Part shown: in pieces, positions 1 to 11,845 of the stretch
Layout: the number at the start of each line of letters is the position of its first letter
How positions within the stretch are numbered: position 1 is the first letter of the stretch
From: Brachynemurus nebulosus
Taxonomy: Eukaryota; Arthropoda; Insecta; Neuroptera; Myrmeleontidae
Direction: 5' to 3'
Length of the DNA: 64,000 bases
Assembly (NCBI GenBank): GCA_035578155.1
Contig: JAPWDM010000001.1
Location: 159,809,498 to 159,873,497, forward strand
The notes under the pieces: generated by a model
Database searches by the model: none
What the model saw: only the letters and a program-made list of their open reading frames with translations
Told to the model about the DNA's origin: nothing
Position numbers and translations under genes: made by a program

Positions 1-540
1 TCACATTAACTCCTCTCGTAATTCAATAGTATTTAAGAAGAAACTTTTTCAGAGTCCTTGCCAACTTAATATAGCCTATATCAACTTGGAAGTATTTAGC
101 TTCCCAGTAGTAAAAAAATTTCAAAATCGGTTAGGTAGTTAATTTTGAAGCTTTTGGCGTTTGCAGGACTTTACAACAGTGAAAAAATTTTCAAGATCGA
201 TTGAGAAGATCACTTTAGACACTTTTTGGGTCCTTAGGGCCCAGAAGACCTCATAATGTCTTAACAACGTAGTCTATGTCAATCTGGAATTGACTGATTT
301 TCTAATAGTGGACAAATTTTCAAAATCGGTTCAATAGCTTATTTTGGATGCTTTTTGAGTCCTCGGGACTCGCGGGGCCTGATAATTTCATACAACATAG
401 TCTGTGTTAACCTGAAATAGTTTAGCTGTTTAACAGTAACAAAATTTTCAGCATTGATTGGGTAGTTTACTTTAGGCTCTCTTAGCTATGTTAAGCTGAA
501 ATAGTTTTGTTTTCTAATTGTAAAAAATTTTTAATTAATT
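1..540 (+). repeat. Dispersed repeat with ~125-bp minisatellite units (copy 1)
   Basis: The first 150 bases match 59040-59180 closely and match 30885-31100 in inverted orientation. After them come diverged units of about 120-130 bp, each with a core like TTTTCAAAATCGGTT, then GGTAGTT, TTTTGGGTCC, CATAACATAGTCT and a TTTAGCT-TAACAGT end. No coding potential is seen. The copy is probably cut by the window edge. Confidence 0.75.
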
Positions 541-3228
541 ATAATTAATTTTTTTTTTTAATTATAAAAATTTTTTTGAACGATAAAAAATTATTCTTTT
601 CAGTATTCATAAACATCTTTGTCCTAACGTCATGATGTCACTAAACCCTCTCCCCATCTTTCCCCCACCTTAGCTGCGGCGATTGTCTTCTGAATATACC
701 TATAATATGCTACAAAAGTCAAGTAAAACTACGAGAAATATGTGTTAATAATTTAAGACGAGTCATGCTTGTCCTTTCATAAGAATTGACTCGTAACAAA
801 CTTCTCATTACTAAAATACCTCAAATTCAAAACAGAAAAAAATGAATCTTCTCTTTTTCCGGTTATTTTCTTACAATTGGAAGTTTTATCGACATTCGTC
901 TGGAATTGTGGAAAAACTGTAAGAAAACCTATACAAACATAGCCGGTTACAAAGTGAAAAGTGAATAGCGATTTGCAAGTTCTTAGCAAACTTGATTACC
1001 AAAGAAAAGCTTAGTTCGTAATTGACAATGAATATCTAAAACCTAATTATAAAACAGTTATATTGTTTTTAAACAAGCACGAGTTGGCAGTGAATCATCA
1101 ATAAAACTTTAAAAATTCTGACTAAGCTACAAATAATAAAGGTAAATGAATATGACTTTTATTTACCTGACTTATTTTCAGAAGTCGAATTTATGTATAT
1201 TAAAAATCAGTTAAAACTGAAATGTCAACAAAAATTATTATTTGAGGTTTTTAAAGCAAATTTGTGAAATATTTATGATTTTTGTGATAATTTTATAACA
1301 AAAAAATAGGATTTTAACATTTTTTTTTTAAATTTTATATTCATATTATATACTCGGAATCAGAAGTCTAAAAACGATTTAAGGTAGTTGGTCCGTAAAA
1401 CGATTTTTCAAAGGATTTTAATGAAACTTCTCTAGGCATTTATTTAATTCAATACCAATAATACGATCTTATTCCGAGAAAAAAATTGACTGGTCTAATT
1501 TTGAGAAAAACAGTTTCAAAATTTTATAATTTTAACGTGGGCCCTTATCGGAGATTGACATATTCACACGATTTTTTTTGAATAAAATGAAAACGTGTCA
1601 AATAGAAAGGAATTTGATAAAAAATTAATATGTTATAAAATTCAAAGTTACAAACCATATTTGATAACAAATAAAAATACTGACTGCGCCAAAATTATAT
1701 TTTTGAAATATAATTTACAAACATCATTATACAACGTTTTTACAATGTTTTTTTAACAATGCTTTTATATAGCTACAACAGAAACGCGAGGAAATTAAAA
1801 AAAAAATAATAAGTGGTATACAATTACTGAAGAATATTAATATATTATTTAATTTTTGATAAAAGAAAATTTTTTGCTGAGCTATACTTTTGCACTTGAC
1901 TATCTCGCGCCAAATACTCTAATTGTTGTGAGCTTTACGTTGTGAAAACTCATTTTAAATAAATGAAACAAATTTACTAAAATGCACTATATTTTTTAAA
2001 ATATTGTGGATTTTAGCAAAGTAATTTTTGATTCATGTAGGTACAGACGATGTTTCATTATCTATCCACTGAATATTATTTTTTCCAATGTAAAACTGAC
2101 TTACATATAAAATTTTTATACTACTACTGTCAACTCCTACTTCTCAAGTTATATGTATTTTGCTATAGTGGTTGCTCCTATTACATTTCCTTTGAATGTA
2201 GGCACATATGTACATACCTACATACCTATCGATGTAGAATTTGACGTGTGTAGGCAGCCACTGTGTAATAAGCTCTTGTATTACAACCGCACACATAAAC
2301 CCCATCAGTGCTGACGGTTTTGTTATTGCGTAACACATAATTACATTAAAAATAATTGTGCAACCATTATCTATAATTTATTTATTGCATATCTTGCACG
2401 TAATACGTACATAGTACACACGTAGTTGTACCTACATATATTGCCGCTGTACCGCTTGCTATATACATACCACACAAATAAAATAGAATTGTATTTAAAT
2501 AAATGAAATTAATTATTTAAATAAAATGCTTATTTTTAATTTTAATATATGAATTGTTGTATGTAGTTAGTAATCGTCGCCTATTGTTGTAACCAAACCA
2601 AACAAGTCGTCAAGTGCAAGTTGTACTTGCGCTAACAGTGTAACGGAATATGAAAGTCGATTAAATATTGTCTCTAATGAATAAATTTTATTCCTACAAT
2701 AAATCATGTTTTTCGATTTCAAGACGATCGTTTAGTTATCTTGGTCTGTTTACGTTTACCAGAAACGAACAGTGGTATTTACTGAATGATGTAATTGTAC
2801 TCAGGGTCGCGGCTTTTTTTTTAATAATAATAATTATTAACTAAGGTAAATTCCCCTATACCGGAACACTATTTTTAGGTGTGTAATTAAACTGGCTTAT
2901 TGACAAATAAATGTAAAATTGACAAATAAATTAGACACCCATTTTTTTTTCTTAATAAGCATGGAAGAAAGTTTTTTTAAGCCAATGAATATGTTTTTAA
3001 AAAAATACAACCAAAAAGTTTTAATTTATGAATGTTTTCTTTTACAAAATGTCGACATCTATATCCAAACAGAGAAATATTAATGACACTAGGAGTTGGG
3101 AACCGATATACAAACAGACGTGTAATATGAGTAATATGTGGTTGTAATGTTGTAAATATATTATATAACCAACACTCACAATTATTGCTAATAACAAATA
3201 CAACGATAATTCGCTTTTATGTATTTTT
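541..3228. other. AT-rich non-coding stretch
   Basis: I see only AT-rich sequence with homopolymer runs. The open frames near 777-989 and 2050-2340 are short, low-complexity and without recognisable motifs. GTACATACCTACATACC-type runs near 2210-2230 are simple-sequence drift. No gene or element boundary can be supported. Confidence 0.5.
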
Positions 3229-3874
3229 AACTTCCCATTGTAATGGGTCCGATTTTACGAATCGCTAATTTTGACATATCTCCACGTTTCAAGAACACTA
3301 GAATCCGAATCCATCCTTTTCGTTAGTTCGTTCGTTCGTGAATTTTTTTTCGTCTCGCATATCTCGAGAACAAATGATGATATCAACTTCGGACTAATTT
3401 CATTAGATGCGTAATCAAAAAATGAAGACCGGATAAAGTTTTCAGCAAATTCGGATTAGCGGTTTGTTTTTCGTGGTAAAAAAACAGAATTAACTTTATT
3501 AAGATAACATATAGTGTCCTCAAAAATAGGAATTAAACTAGGTCAACGAATCACTCGTTTGGTACATTTTTTTGAAAATGACAACTTTACCTTGTATACT
3601 CGAGTGCGTACTACGGAAAAAATATTTATTTTTGAATTGCATTATGTATGCTACTGTGTAATTATATGAATACTATTAAATGCAATTAATTTTCATTTAT
3701 ATATTTTTGATTTTATTAGTGAACGTTTATATATAGTTTAGAATTTATTTATTTTATAATTTATAAAATTTACAAAAATATACAACAGACAGTGGCGACT
3801 CGTGAGCTTTAAGACTGGGTATGCGCTTTCAAAAAGGTAAATCACACTTAATGTGTAAAGAGGTACTAAAATAG

Positions 3875-4053
3875 CAGGCGGGTCACGTGTCCCGGGCGGC
3901 AGGTTTTGAGGGGCGCCAAAATTAGGTATGTGAGGTTTTTTTCTTCTTTTGCTCGTCACTTGCTTTTTGGGAGGAAAAAAGGAAATACTTTTTCTACAGA
4001 GGCGCCATTTTTTGACCTTGCCCCGGGCGCCACTTATGCTAAGTCCGGGCCTG
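3875..4053. mobile_element. Nested hAT-like MITE remnant
   Basis: The right end GGGCGCCACTTATGCTAAGT then CCGGGCCTG is a typical hAT terminus. The left end CAGGCGGGTCACG with CCCGGGCGG is a diverged partner. The flanking octamers do not match, so the left limit is uncertain. The interior is GC-rich with GGGGCGCCAAAATTAG, a string also seen at 42230 in another hAT element. Confidence 0.4.
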
Positions 4054-4528
4054 AATAACATACAAGAGAAAAGCTTTTTTGGTATCAAACAACCACCTAA
4101 TTTTAGAATATTTATCAAAAGAAGTTTGGAAAATGATGTGCAAACGCTTTTTTGTAACAAACTGAGTTGTAGAAAATATAAGATTCAGGAAAAATATAAA
4201 AATATGGAATAACTTTTCTTTCACAGTCAAAGTAAAACACCAGCAATATTTTTATGAGGCTAAATAAACACGATTTAAATTACCTTCAATAGTCTAAAGA
4301 TTAAAATTTTCTTCGTCAATATTCCTTAAAAAAAGTTGTGTTTATTACTTTATGTTGTGTTAATAACGCAACCGTTGTTTTTTAGTCATTTAAAAAAAAG
4401 ACAGTAGGTAATAAAATCTTAATAATCAAATCACAGTTGACAGCAACGATAAATTTATAAGTATAGGAAGCATGCTAAAAAATCTAAAAGCTGAGGTGAT
4501 TAGAGCACAAGTTAAGATTTGGTTAGTT

Positions 4529-4790
4529 CGGCTGTTATCGAATATACGATAAGCGCCGAGCCTGGTGCCTACGATGGAAAAGAACTATGCGGTATTATAA
4601 GCCACTAATACAGCTGCACATATACATATACATATGTAGATTCAGTATAGCCATTACATCGACTGTTATCGAATATACGATATGCGCCGATCCTGGTGCC
4701 TACCATGCCAAAGGACTACCAGTATTATAAACCACTAATACAACTGCACAGATACATAATATACATATGCAGATTCAGTACACACGGATA
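4529..4790 (+). repeat. Two-copy tandem duplication, 141-bp period
   Basis: CTGTTATCGAATATACGAT occurs at about 4532 and 4673. Each is followed by GCGCCGA-CCTGGTGCCTAC, an ACTAATACA-CTGCACA segment and an ATACATATG-AGATTCAGTA segment. The two copies differ at scattered sites. The duplication lies inside the hAT element and does not look coding. Confidence 0.8.
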
Positions 4791-5264
4791 TGCTCAGATG
4801 ATGATCGCATAGCTGAGTAGGTACATATGCGTATGTACGTCCTATACACAGCTACATAGACTGGCTACAGGGTCTATTGTTGATCGTGTCTATATGTAAC
4901 ACGTACTGTGGACCATATTTATGCATTTTAGGTATATGTATCATAATTAGGTATGTATAATTGGTATAATATATGCATTCTAATGTGCAATATATATGCA
5001 ATAATGTAAGGTAAATCTTATGGAAATTGTATATTTAAATTATTTTGTAAACAATGTTATTTTCGTTATAAATTTATTTCAGTTTTTAAGAAACAGCTAG
5101 GGTAAGCGGCGCCTACCCCGCATACCTGGAATAACCGCCACTGACAACAGAGGGGGAATTATATAATTTATAAAAGTTACAAAAATATACAAAAGTGGTG
5201 AAATTATATAATTGATAAAAATCACAAAAATATGTACAGTAATTTCAATTTTTTTATACAAATT

Positions 5265-5460
5265 TATTCACTGTCTGAAATTTCTTCTGAAGAAGTGTCA
5301 TCTACCGAAATAATGAAACGGTCTGTTACACTGTCCACTTTTTCATCTAAATTCCACATATTTCCTTCTTCTTTAAGTACATGGCTAATGCATTTTTGCC
5401 AATTTTCGGCCGTAACTTCGGCCGTAAAATATGTACAAGAAATTAAAAATTATATACAAA
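5265..5460 (-). pseudogene. C-terminal tail of a transposase-like protein
   Basis: On the minus strand a frame of about 65 codons ends at TAA (5265-5267). It reads through AENWQKCISHVLKEEGNMW, an acidic linker with DRFIISVDDTSSEE, and SDSE at the stop. The pattern (W-x2-C-x2-H, EE-x2-MW, then a serine/acidic tail) resembles the C-termini of DDE-type transposases of insect elements, by recollection only. An upstream in-frame stop truncates it and no catalytic core is present. The family assignment is tentative. Confidence 0.4.
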
Positions 5461-6247
5461 AGATAAAAAATAATACTAATATTAAAATTTAAAAATGATT
5501 TATAAAAAATATAAAATTTAAAAATTTAAAACCGAAGAGAATTATAAATGATATTAAAATTGAAAAAAATTATTAAAAATTACACAGAAAAAATATATCA
5601 GAATTTGATAGCAAAACTTACGCGTCAGAAAATAAACTAAAATTTAAATATTATTGAATATTTTATACCTAATATCGCACCCCAGTGGACTAGGTCATAA
5701 AATTTATTGTCACACGTTTTCATTAGAAATATACATTAATAACTTAAAAAAGGAGATGGAGTATGCACTATTAGTTCAGGTACTGTTTTCAAAAAACCTG
5801 CTTTCTTTTTTTATTATATTTTATTTTAAGGGGCTGTTCACGTGATTTTTTTTCAGAAAGAGGTTGACCTAGTTTAATTTCTATTTTTGAGAAATCTATA
5901 GATTATATAGATTTTTTACCATAACATTATTATATAATGGCCTAAGAACCTTCCTTGATGTTAAAAACGCCAGTATTTTATTAAAAAAAAAATACAAAAT
6001 AAGAAACTTGAAAAATTAGTTTTTGTCAAAATATATTTTGTCTCATATATCTTGAGAACAAATGATGTTATCATTTGTTTGATAAGGGTGGAGCCCCCAC
6101 CCTTAGGTACAGAAGGCGAAGCCCCCGATATGGTGCAAGGGGCAAAGCCTCTGTCGGGAGCCCAGGCGAGGAGTCGCCTGAAATTAAAAAAGAATTATTT
6201 ATGTACAGTAATCTCTAGTCTTTAAGGACACTCAATGGGAAGTTGAC

Positions 6248-6540
6248 AGTGTGGGTAGACCTGTCCCCCAAATTTTTTATAACAAATTAACAAAGATATG
6301 TTTTAACAATTAAATAAGGTACGTCCGTCTATCAACTTGTTCGCACATTTTTATCCTTTCTTTTAAAATTGTGATATATGAAGTTACTCGTGTATAAATA
6401 GGAAGTATCTCGTTCATGATTAATAACGAGTGTGTTTGTAGAGATATATGGAATTATCCCGGGTGATATTCTATGGTTGAGTTGGTTTAGTAGGCATCTG
6501 CAACGTGGCGCTAGATTCGTGTTTATGAATCCGCCACATC
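6248..6540 (-). mobile_element. Candidate 3' LTR of the gypsy element
   Basis: On the minus strand the pol frame is followed by a purine-rich run ending GGGGGGAGTGA (about 6541-6552) and then TGTGGCGGATTC, the usual polypurine-tract/LTR-start arrangement. The possible far end TGTCA lies by 6247, next to the inverted end of the 3229-6247 element. No second LTR is present in the window, so the limits are inferred. Confidence 0.35.
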
Positions 6541-8246
6541 ACTCCCCCCGGAAAGACTTTCAGCTTGAGCTTTGAAAGTCACCGAGCGTCTTGAATACGT
6601 TTTTGAAGGTTTTTCCATGATTGAACCCCAGTGATTATGTTGGTGCTGATCTGGAGTTGATGATTGGGATATGGTGTCATCAGTATCGTCATCGGTTTTG
6701 TTGGTATAAGCTGGTTTGAGTCTTTCGATAGAGATGTTTTTTTCAGTTCCGTTGACGTTAATTTTGAAAACACAATCTGGTATTCTTTCGACGACCTTGT
6801 ATGGGCCAATGTATGGTGCTTCTAGCAGAGCTCTAACATGGTCACATCTGATGAACACGTGTGAACACGAATATAGATCTTTGTGGATGAATATTTTCGC
6901 TCTGGAATGATGAGTTGTTGGAATGGGTCGGAGTCCTCACATGTATTCACGGTGTTTTTCAATGAAAATCTGAGGATCAGCTAGAAGTTCGCCGGAAACG
7001 AAAAATTCGCCTAGGGTTCTGATGTTTGTACCATACAACATTTCCGCAGGAGTCGTTTGGAGATCTTCCTTGAAGCTAGGTCTTAGTCCAAGAAGTACGA
7101 CAGGGAGAATGTCTGTCCAGGGTTTAGGTGAACACATGAGTGCTGCTTTCAAAGTTCTGTGTAATCTTTCTACGATCCCATTGGACTGGGGATGATAACC
7201 TGTGGTTGTGATTCTGTTTGCTCCGATGAATTTTGCCATAGCGTTGAAAAGTGCTAATTCGAATTGACTTCCTTGGTCACTGGTTATGGTGATGGGTGTA
7301 CCGTAGTGTGAAATCCAGTGTTCGAAGAGTGCGATCGCGACAGTGTCTGCGGTGATGTCTTTGAGTGGTATAGCAGTTGGCCACCTGGAGAATCGATCAA
7401 TAACTGTTAGAGGTTAGACAGTACTGAAATCCTCTAATATTTGGAAGAACGATTATGTCGATATGAATACGTGAGAATCTGGTGTCTGGTGATTTGGAAC
7501 AAGTCTGGTGTGACGTTGAATTTTACTTGTTGACACGCTAAACATTCTCGAACCCATTTGATTACATCCTTGCGTATTCCAGGTCATACAAATTTTTCTT
7601 CGAGATTACTTGATGTTGTCCGACCACTGGGATGTGACAGATTGTGAATTATGTCGAATGCTGTTTTACGAAGAGACTTCGGTAGATATGGTCTGACAAA
7701 TCCTGATGAAATGTCACAAAAGATTTTGATTTTCGGTTCAGTAATTACTTCTTGGAGTTTCAACTCCAAGACTGGGTTGGATTTTGAATCAGATTCTTTA
7801 ATTCTTCGTCATTTTGTTGTTCTTGTTGAATGATTTCTGAGCTGAGAACAGTGGGCATATTGATGGTGTTGACGCGAGAAAGGGCATCAGCAACTGCCTT
7901 GTCGTCCCCTTTCACGTAGACTAGGTTAGTAGTGAACTGAGAAATGTAGTCTAGTTGTCTGAGTCTGCGTTCTGGAGCCATGTCGAATTTCTTCTGTTTG
8001 AAGGCGAAGGTCAAAGGCTTGTGGTCAGTCCTGATGATTAATTGACGACATTCAAGCATATGACGGAAAAATTTTCGAAGGCAAAAATGGCGAGAAGTTC
8101 TCTATCGTACGTACAGTATTTTTGCTCGGTTTTACTTAGCTTTCTTGAGAAGAAACCTAGTGGCTGCCAAATGTCGTTCACTTGTTGTTCAAGTTTGACT
8201 CGGATAGTTGTTGATGATGCGTGAAATGCGTGAAGAAAAAAACTTT
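6523..8246 (-). pseudogene. pol: Ty3/gypsy pol fragment (RNase H - integrase)
   Basis: Minus-strand order is RNase H, integrase zinc-binding region, integrase core, C-terminal region. RNase H shows GFFSRKLSKTEQKYCTYDRE, then TDHKPLTF and ADALSR; the first catalytic Asp is replaced in the FHASS motif. The zinc region has H-x3-H (near 7660) and ECLACQ. The core (about 6940-7413) has D in VIDRFSRWP, D in TSDQGSQFE and E in NGIVERLHR. GPYKVVER at about 6800 is a GPY/F-like motif. Defects include a frameshift near 8050, a TGA in the zinc region near 7587, a break near 7420 and an in-frame TGA at 6937-6939. Reverse transcriptase, protease and gag are absent. It would have served Ty3/gypsy replication and integration and cannot function now. 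Confidence 0.92.
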
Positions 8247-9034
8247 TTTGCATACTCTACATGAATTTGAAAAATCAAGAAAAAAAGAGCTTTCGGGAGC
8301 TTTTTGGAAAATCAAGCGCTGAATTAAAAAGTTCGAGAAAATCATTATAGTTAAGTGTGCTTTTACAGTTCAATATACCCACAAAAACCCCACCCAGTTT
8401 CAACTGAATGCATCCAGCCATTTTTTTGTTTCATTCGATTGAATTTTCGAAAAAATTAAAGGATCGTTATTTTTTTAATTTTAAACTTTCATAATCTTAA
8501 CCAAAATGAAAAAAAATTTTCCTCAGCTTTTTTCACATTTTTATCAACAACAGTATTTAAATTTATAAAAAAAAAAAAAATTCTTAAAAAATTTTCAAAA
8601 AAAAAATTTTTTTTGCGAATTTTAAAAACTTTCAAAAAAATTTTCAAAAACTTTCTTGAAAAATTTTGGAAAAAAAAATTTTTTGAAAATTTTTTAAGAA
8701 ATTTTTTTTTTAATGAATTTAAATACTGTTGTTGATAAAAATATGAAAAAAGCTGAGAAATTTTTTTTTTTCATTTTGTTCAAGATTATGAAAGTTTAAG
8801 AGTAAAAAAATGATCCTTTATTTTTTTCAAAAATTCAAATGAATGAAACAAAAAAACGGCTGGATGGATTCAACTGAAACTCGGTGGGGTTTTTGTGGGT
8901 ATATTGAACTGTAAAATGCACACTTAACATTAATGGTTTTCTCGAAATTTTTAATTCAGCGCTTGATTTTCCAAAAAGCTCCCGAAAGCTCTTTTTTTCT
9001 TGATTTTTCAAATTCATGTAGAGTATGCAAAAAA
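8244..9034. mobile_element. 0.8-kb foldback element with ~395-bp arms
   Basis: The ends TTTTTTGCATACTCTACATG (8244) and CATGTAGAGTATGCAAAAAA (to 9034) are inverted, and the similarity runs inward to a centre near 8640. Matched blocks include CAAGAAAAAAAGAGCTTTCG against CGAAAGCTCTTTTTTTCTTG, and ACCCACAAAAACCCCACC against GGTGGGGTTTTTGTGGGT. It abuts the RNase H end of the gypsy fragment, which it probably interrupted. No coding capacity is seen. Confidence 0.88.
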
Positions 9035-9190
9035 ATTCAGCTTTATATATAACAAGTATCCATATTCGGTATGTCGTCTTAATTAGAGTTATTTCATACG
9101 CATTTTAAATGTACATTTTTAGGTAGATTAATTGTTAAATGTAAATACCTAAGCGAATTTTCAATAATTAATTATTACACAACTTATTTT

Positions 9191-10015
9191 ACACCGGGTG
9201 TCCCATTTGGATGTATACATACGGTTTACATGTTAATTGATAACATTGGATTCCCATAAGGAAAAAATTACGTCACAAGAGCGCTTTGAACAAAATAATA
9301 ATACAAATTTAATAATATAGCTGCTGTTACTATCGGTTTAACAATATTAATGCAGTAAAATAAAAAAATTAATGCCGCAATTTTCAAGCAATTCATATTT
9401 TCACATAAATAAAAATATTTGTGTCATTCTCTGTCAAGTCAAAAGGCATTTTTTATATTATTGGAAATAATTATTAAAATAATAAAAATACTGAGAGAAT
9501 ATTTTGTTGAAGAAATAGTGCAGATAATTTGGTGGAAGATTGAAGGAAATATAGTTTGCGTAGCACCAGAGACTTTAGTGTTAAAGTATCCTGATCGTCC
9601 GATACCGTGCCTCAGAACAATTTAATGTATTTTCGAGAATTTTAAAAAATATAAATGTGTAAATAATGACCATAAGAAGACACCTAGTTGGGACAGAAGT
9701 TGAAAATGCAATTAATGTACTAACCGCTGTAGGAAACAATCCAGATATTAATTTTAAAAAAATGGAAAAACTAAAATTTATTCGTGTCATTCACATTCAA
9801 ATTTTTATTAAAATTATCTATTTCTTAATTTATTTATGTTTTATATTAAAATGAAATAAAATAAAAAAATTATTTTATAAAAGAAATTTAATTAAAATAT
9901 AAATATGTTTATTCAAAGCATTCTTGTGATATAACTTTTTCCCTATGGGAATCCAATGTTGTAAATTAATAATTTTGTAAATTATATGTATACATCCGAA
10001 CGGGACATCCAGTAT
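9191..10015. mobile_element. Mariner-like element with ~80-bp inverted ends
   Basis: The left end ACACCGGGTGTCCCATTTGG is mirrored by the right end CCGAACGGGACATCCAGTAT. GGATGTATACAT and AACATTGGATTCCCAT are also shared in inverted order, with AT-rich indels between. The interior carries a short transposase remnant on the plus strand. The length (825 bp) and contents suggest an internally deleted copy. Confidence 0.75.
9419..9850 (+). pseudogene. N-terminal remnant of a mariner/IS630-like transposase
   Basis: Two plus-strand stretches are recognisable. One ends in KYPDRPIPCLRTI (about 9580-9625). The next reads VGTEVENAINVLTAVGNNPD (about 9690-9745) and follows several stop codons. The arrangement (a YP-R-x-P-x-x-RT block, then a T-E-x-x-x-V-L-x-x-V-x-x-NP helix) resembles the helix-turn-helix region of insect mariner-type transposases. 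This is from memory of the family; no DDE/D catalytic segment remains. It lies between the inverted ends of the 9191-10015 element, which supports the assignment. Confidence 0.55.
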
Positions 10016-10612
10016 AATTATTTATTACTAGCCGTACCCGTATCGTTGTTCACGAGAAACGTTGAGGAGTATCTTTTTCCAATTTGTAATTTCTTGCAAC
10101 ACAAAATGCATTAAATTGTCTCCAAGTTGATAATTGTGTATTTATTGTATTTTTCGGTACACAATTAGCAACATTTTCGTTGATTTCAAATTCAGAAAAA
10201 TTTCCAAACTACAATATTCAATTTATTTACATTACATTTTGTTACTATAGTTATGAAATTATGAAATATGTAAATTTACGTAATTGTGTACATGCTCAAA
10301 ATAGTTTTTCCATTTTCCCGTGGGAATGAGACATTTTCCCGGAATACAAAGTATCTTAGATATTGACCCAGCTAATAAGTTATCATCACACCAAATTTCA
10401 TTAAAATTCGTCCAGTAGTTTTTACGTGATGCGTGAACAGACAGACAGACAGAGAGACAGACAGACGGACAGAAAGACAGACAAAAATTTTAAAAATCGC
10501 TGCTTTGATATCTACATCGATAAAAATTTACAGTACCAGTATAATTTTCAGAAAATATTCCATGTACAGAAACGGTCTCGTTACAGTTTTATTATATGTA
10601 TAGATTAGAATT
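10016..10612 (+). repeat. Dispersed insect-type repeat with (ACAG)n tract
   Basis: It begins near ACTAGCCGTACCCGTATC (10028), contains CACCAAATTTCATTAAAATT and TCGTCCAGTAGTTTTTACGT, then an ACAGACAGACAG tract (10438-10482), and ends TATGTATAGATTAG. This order is typical of high-copy insect repeats read as degenerate transposon tails. Class is not resolved. Confidence 0.5.
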
Positions 10613-10776
10613 GTATAGGCGGTTAATTATTTATTATTGACTAATTCCTTTTTTAGTCGAATTTTTCAACTGAAAAAATTAAACTTATACAGCCTATACG
10701 ATAAGGACGGCGAGAGGCGAGAGTAGGGGCGCTATCCGTTTTTGAACCCGTAGAACACGATTATGTAGAAAAAATG

Positions 10777-10780
<4 letters not shown>

Positions 10781-10840
<60 letters not shown>
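10781..10840. repeat. (AT)30 microsatellite
   Basis: A pure AT dinucleotide run of 60 bases inside arm A. The inverted arm carries a longer run at the equivalent place (13367-13440), so the tract expanded or contracted after duplication. Confidence 0.98.
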
Positions 10841-10842
<2 letters not shown>

Positions 10843-11188
10843 CCGCTACCTTTTAATATGTGTATATTCCGCACCTTTTTATATGAGGCCCCGTAGAGGG
10901 CCCCTATGGAAGTTAAGAACTGAAATTTGGTAAGTTGGGCTCATTCCGATGCACAGCAGTACTATCAAAGTGGGGTCAAATTTTGGGAAAATTTTGGATC
11001 CGGCCCAACGGTGAAGGGGGTGGTAGGGGGCAACAAAACAATAGAACTTTTCCAAACCAGTTGGAAATAATGTTTCGGTCAATTATCTACAACATATCAA
11101 AAATTCAGCATTCTAGGATGATTTGGAGGGAGTAGAGGGGGAAAAAAGTATTTTGGCTGGATCTAACAGGCCCACAGCCCCCCAGAAT

Positions 11189-11800
11189 TAACGTAGAGTG
11201 TCGAAATTTGTTGTGTTGATAAAGTCCGTACCTAGGTTGTCCTTTTTGGAGGTTTTAATATTATACCCCCACCCCCACGCATTTTTAAGCTACAATTTCA
11301 TGCTTTTTCGACTTTTCGAAGTTTGTATCACTCGCACAGGTCACTCAAATAAACCTAGAGGGCTCAAATTTAGTTAGAGTTAGTACCAAGGGCGTGCCTT
11401 TTGGGGGTCTCAACTTTTAACCCTTACCCCCACCATTTTTATACCAAAAAGAACATGATTTTTCTTGTTTTTTAACAGTTTCGTTCGGGTCAAAATCTCC
11501 CCAAATTAACCTAAACGGCTGAAATTTTGTGTACAGGTTAAGTTAATAGCCAGCTACTGCCGTTTGGAGGTTTCAAATTTTAGCCCTTACCCGCACGATT
11601 TTTATGCCAGTATTTCCTTGATTTTTTTGCCTTTATTCTAACACGCCTAGAAACTTTCTGGGTAAACGTAGAGGGCTAAAATTTTGTACATGTATTGAGT
11701 TAGTATCCAGCTAGTGCGTTTTAGGGATCCCACATTACATTTCCCCCCACTTCTCCCATTTTTACATCGGAATTCAATGGTATTGTTAAATGTCTTTAAA
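11189..11800 (+). repeat. Four tandem ~156-162-bp subunits in arm A
   Basis: An AACSTAGAGGGCTNAAATTT-like start recurs at about 11189, 11351, 11507 and 11663 (spacings 162, 156 and 156). Each is followed by a GTTAGTACC-like block and a C-rich ACCCYYACCCCCAC block, then ATTTTTA. Units are diverged, so the tandem array predates the inversion. The mirror array lies in arm A'. Confidence 0.72.
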
Positions 11801-11845
11801 ATGCTTTGTATTTATACTATAAGACAAGTAGGCGAACAGTAAATT

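Larger units (their letters stand above)
3790..5143. mobile_element. Non-autonomous hAT element with 8-bp target-site duplication
   Basis: The element starts CAGTGGCGACT and ends CCGCCACTG, and is flanked on both sides by the identical octamer ACAACAGA (3782-3789 and 5144-5151). An 8-bp duplication plus CAGTGGCG termini is the hAT signature. The 1354-bp interior has no transposase reading frame. It contains a second, older hAT-like end (AAGTCCGGGCCTG, to 4053) and a 141-bp tandem duplication. Flanking AATTTATAAAATTTACAAAAATAT-type sequence on both sides fits insertion into one parental sequence. Confidence 0.88.
3229..6247. mobile_element. Composite DNA element bounded by AACTTCCCATTG inverted ends
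   Basis: The left end reads AACTTCCCATTG (about 3229) and the right end CAATGGGAAGTT (about 6234-6246). Inside the ends, CAAAAATAGGAATTAAACTAG (about 3520) reappears inverted near 5860-5885. A segment reading ATATCTCGAGAACAAATGATG (about 3360) is repeated directly near 6050. The interior holds the hAT element 3790-5143 and a transposase-like tail at 5265-5460. The short ends and mixed internal repeats make a decayed DNA transposon likely, but the superfamily is not identified. Confidence 0.45.
10650..11845 (+). repeat. Arm A of an A-B-A'-B' inverted structure
   Basis: This arm is matched in inverted orientation by 12376-13571. Shared strings include GAGAGTAGGGGCGCTATCCG, GGTCACTCAAATAAACC (as GGTTTATTTGGGTGACC) and CCCATTTTTACATCGGAATT. 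Similarity is high but not perfect. It includes the (AT)30 tract at 10781-10840 and tandem ~160-bp subunits. No credible gene is seen. Confidence 0.88.

Noticed and set aside
3738..4230. Overlapping frames of 63-140 codons on both strands
   Set aside because: They cross hAT termini and nested repeat boundaries, so none can be a real gene.
6085..6180. GC-rich GGTGGAGCCCCCACC block as a bacterial insert or terminator
   Set aside because: It lies inside a eukaryotic repeat composite and has no gene context; simple GGCGAAGCCCCC repetition explains it.
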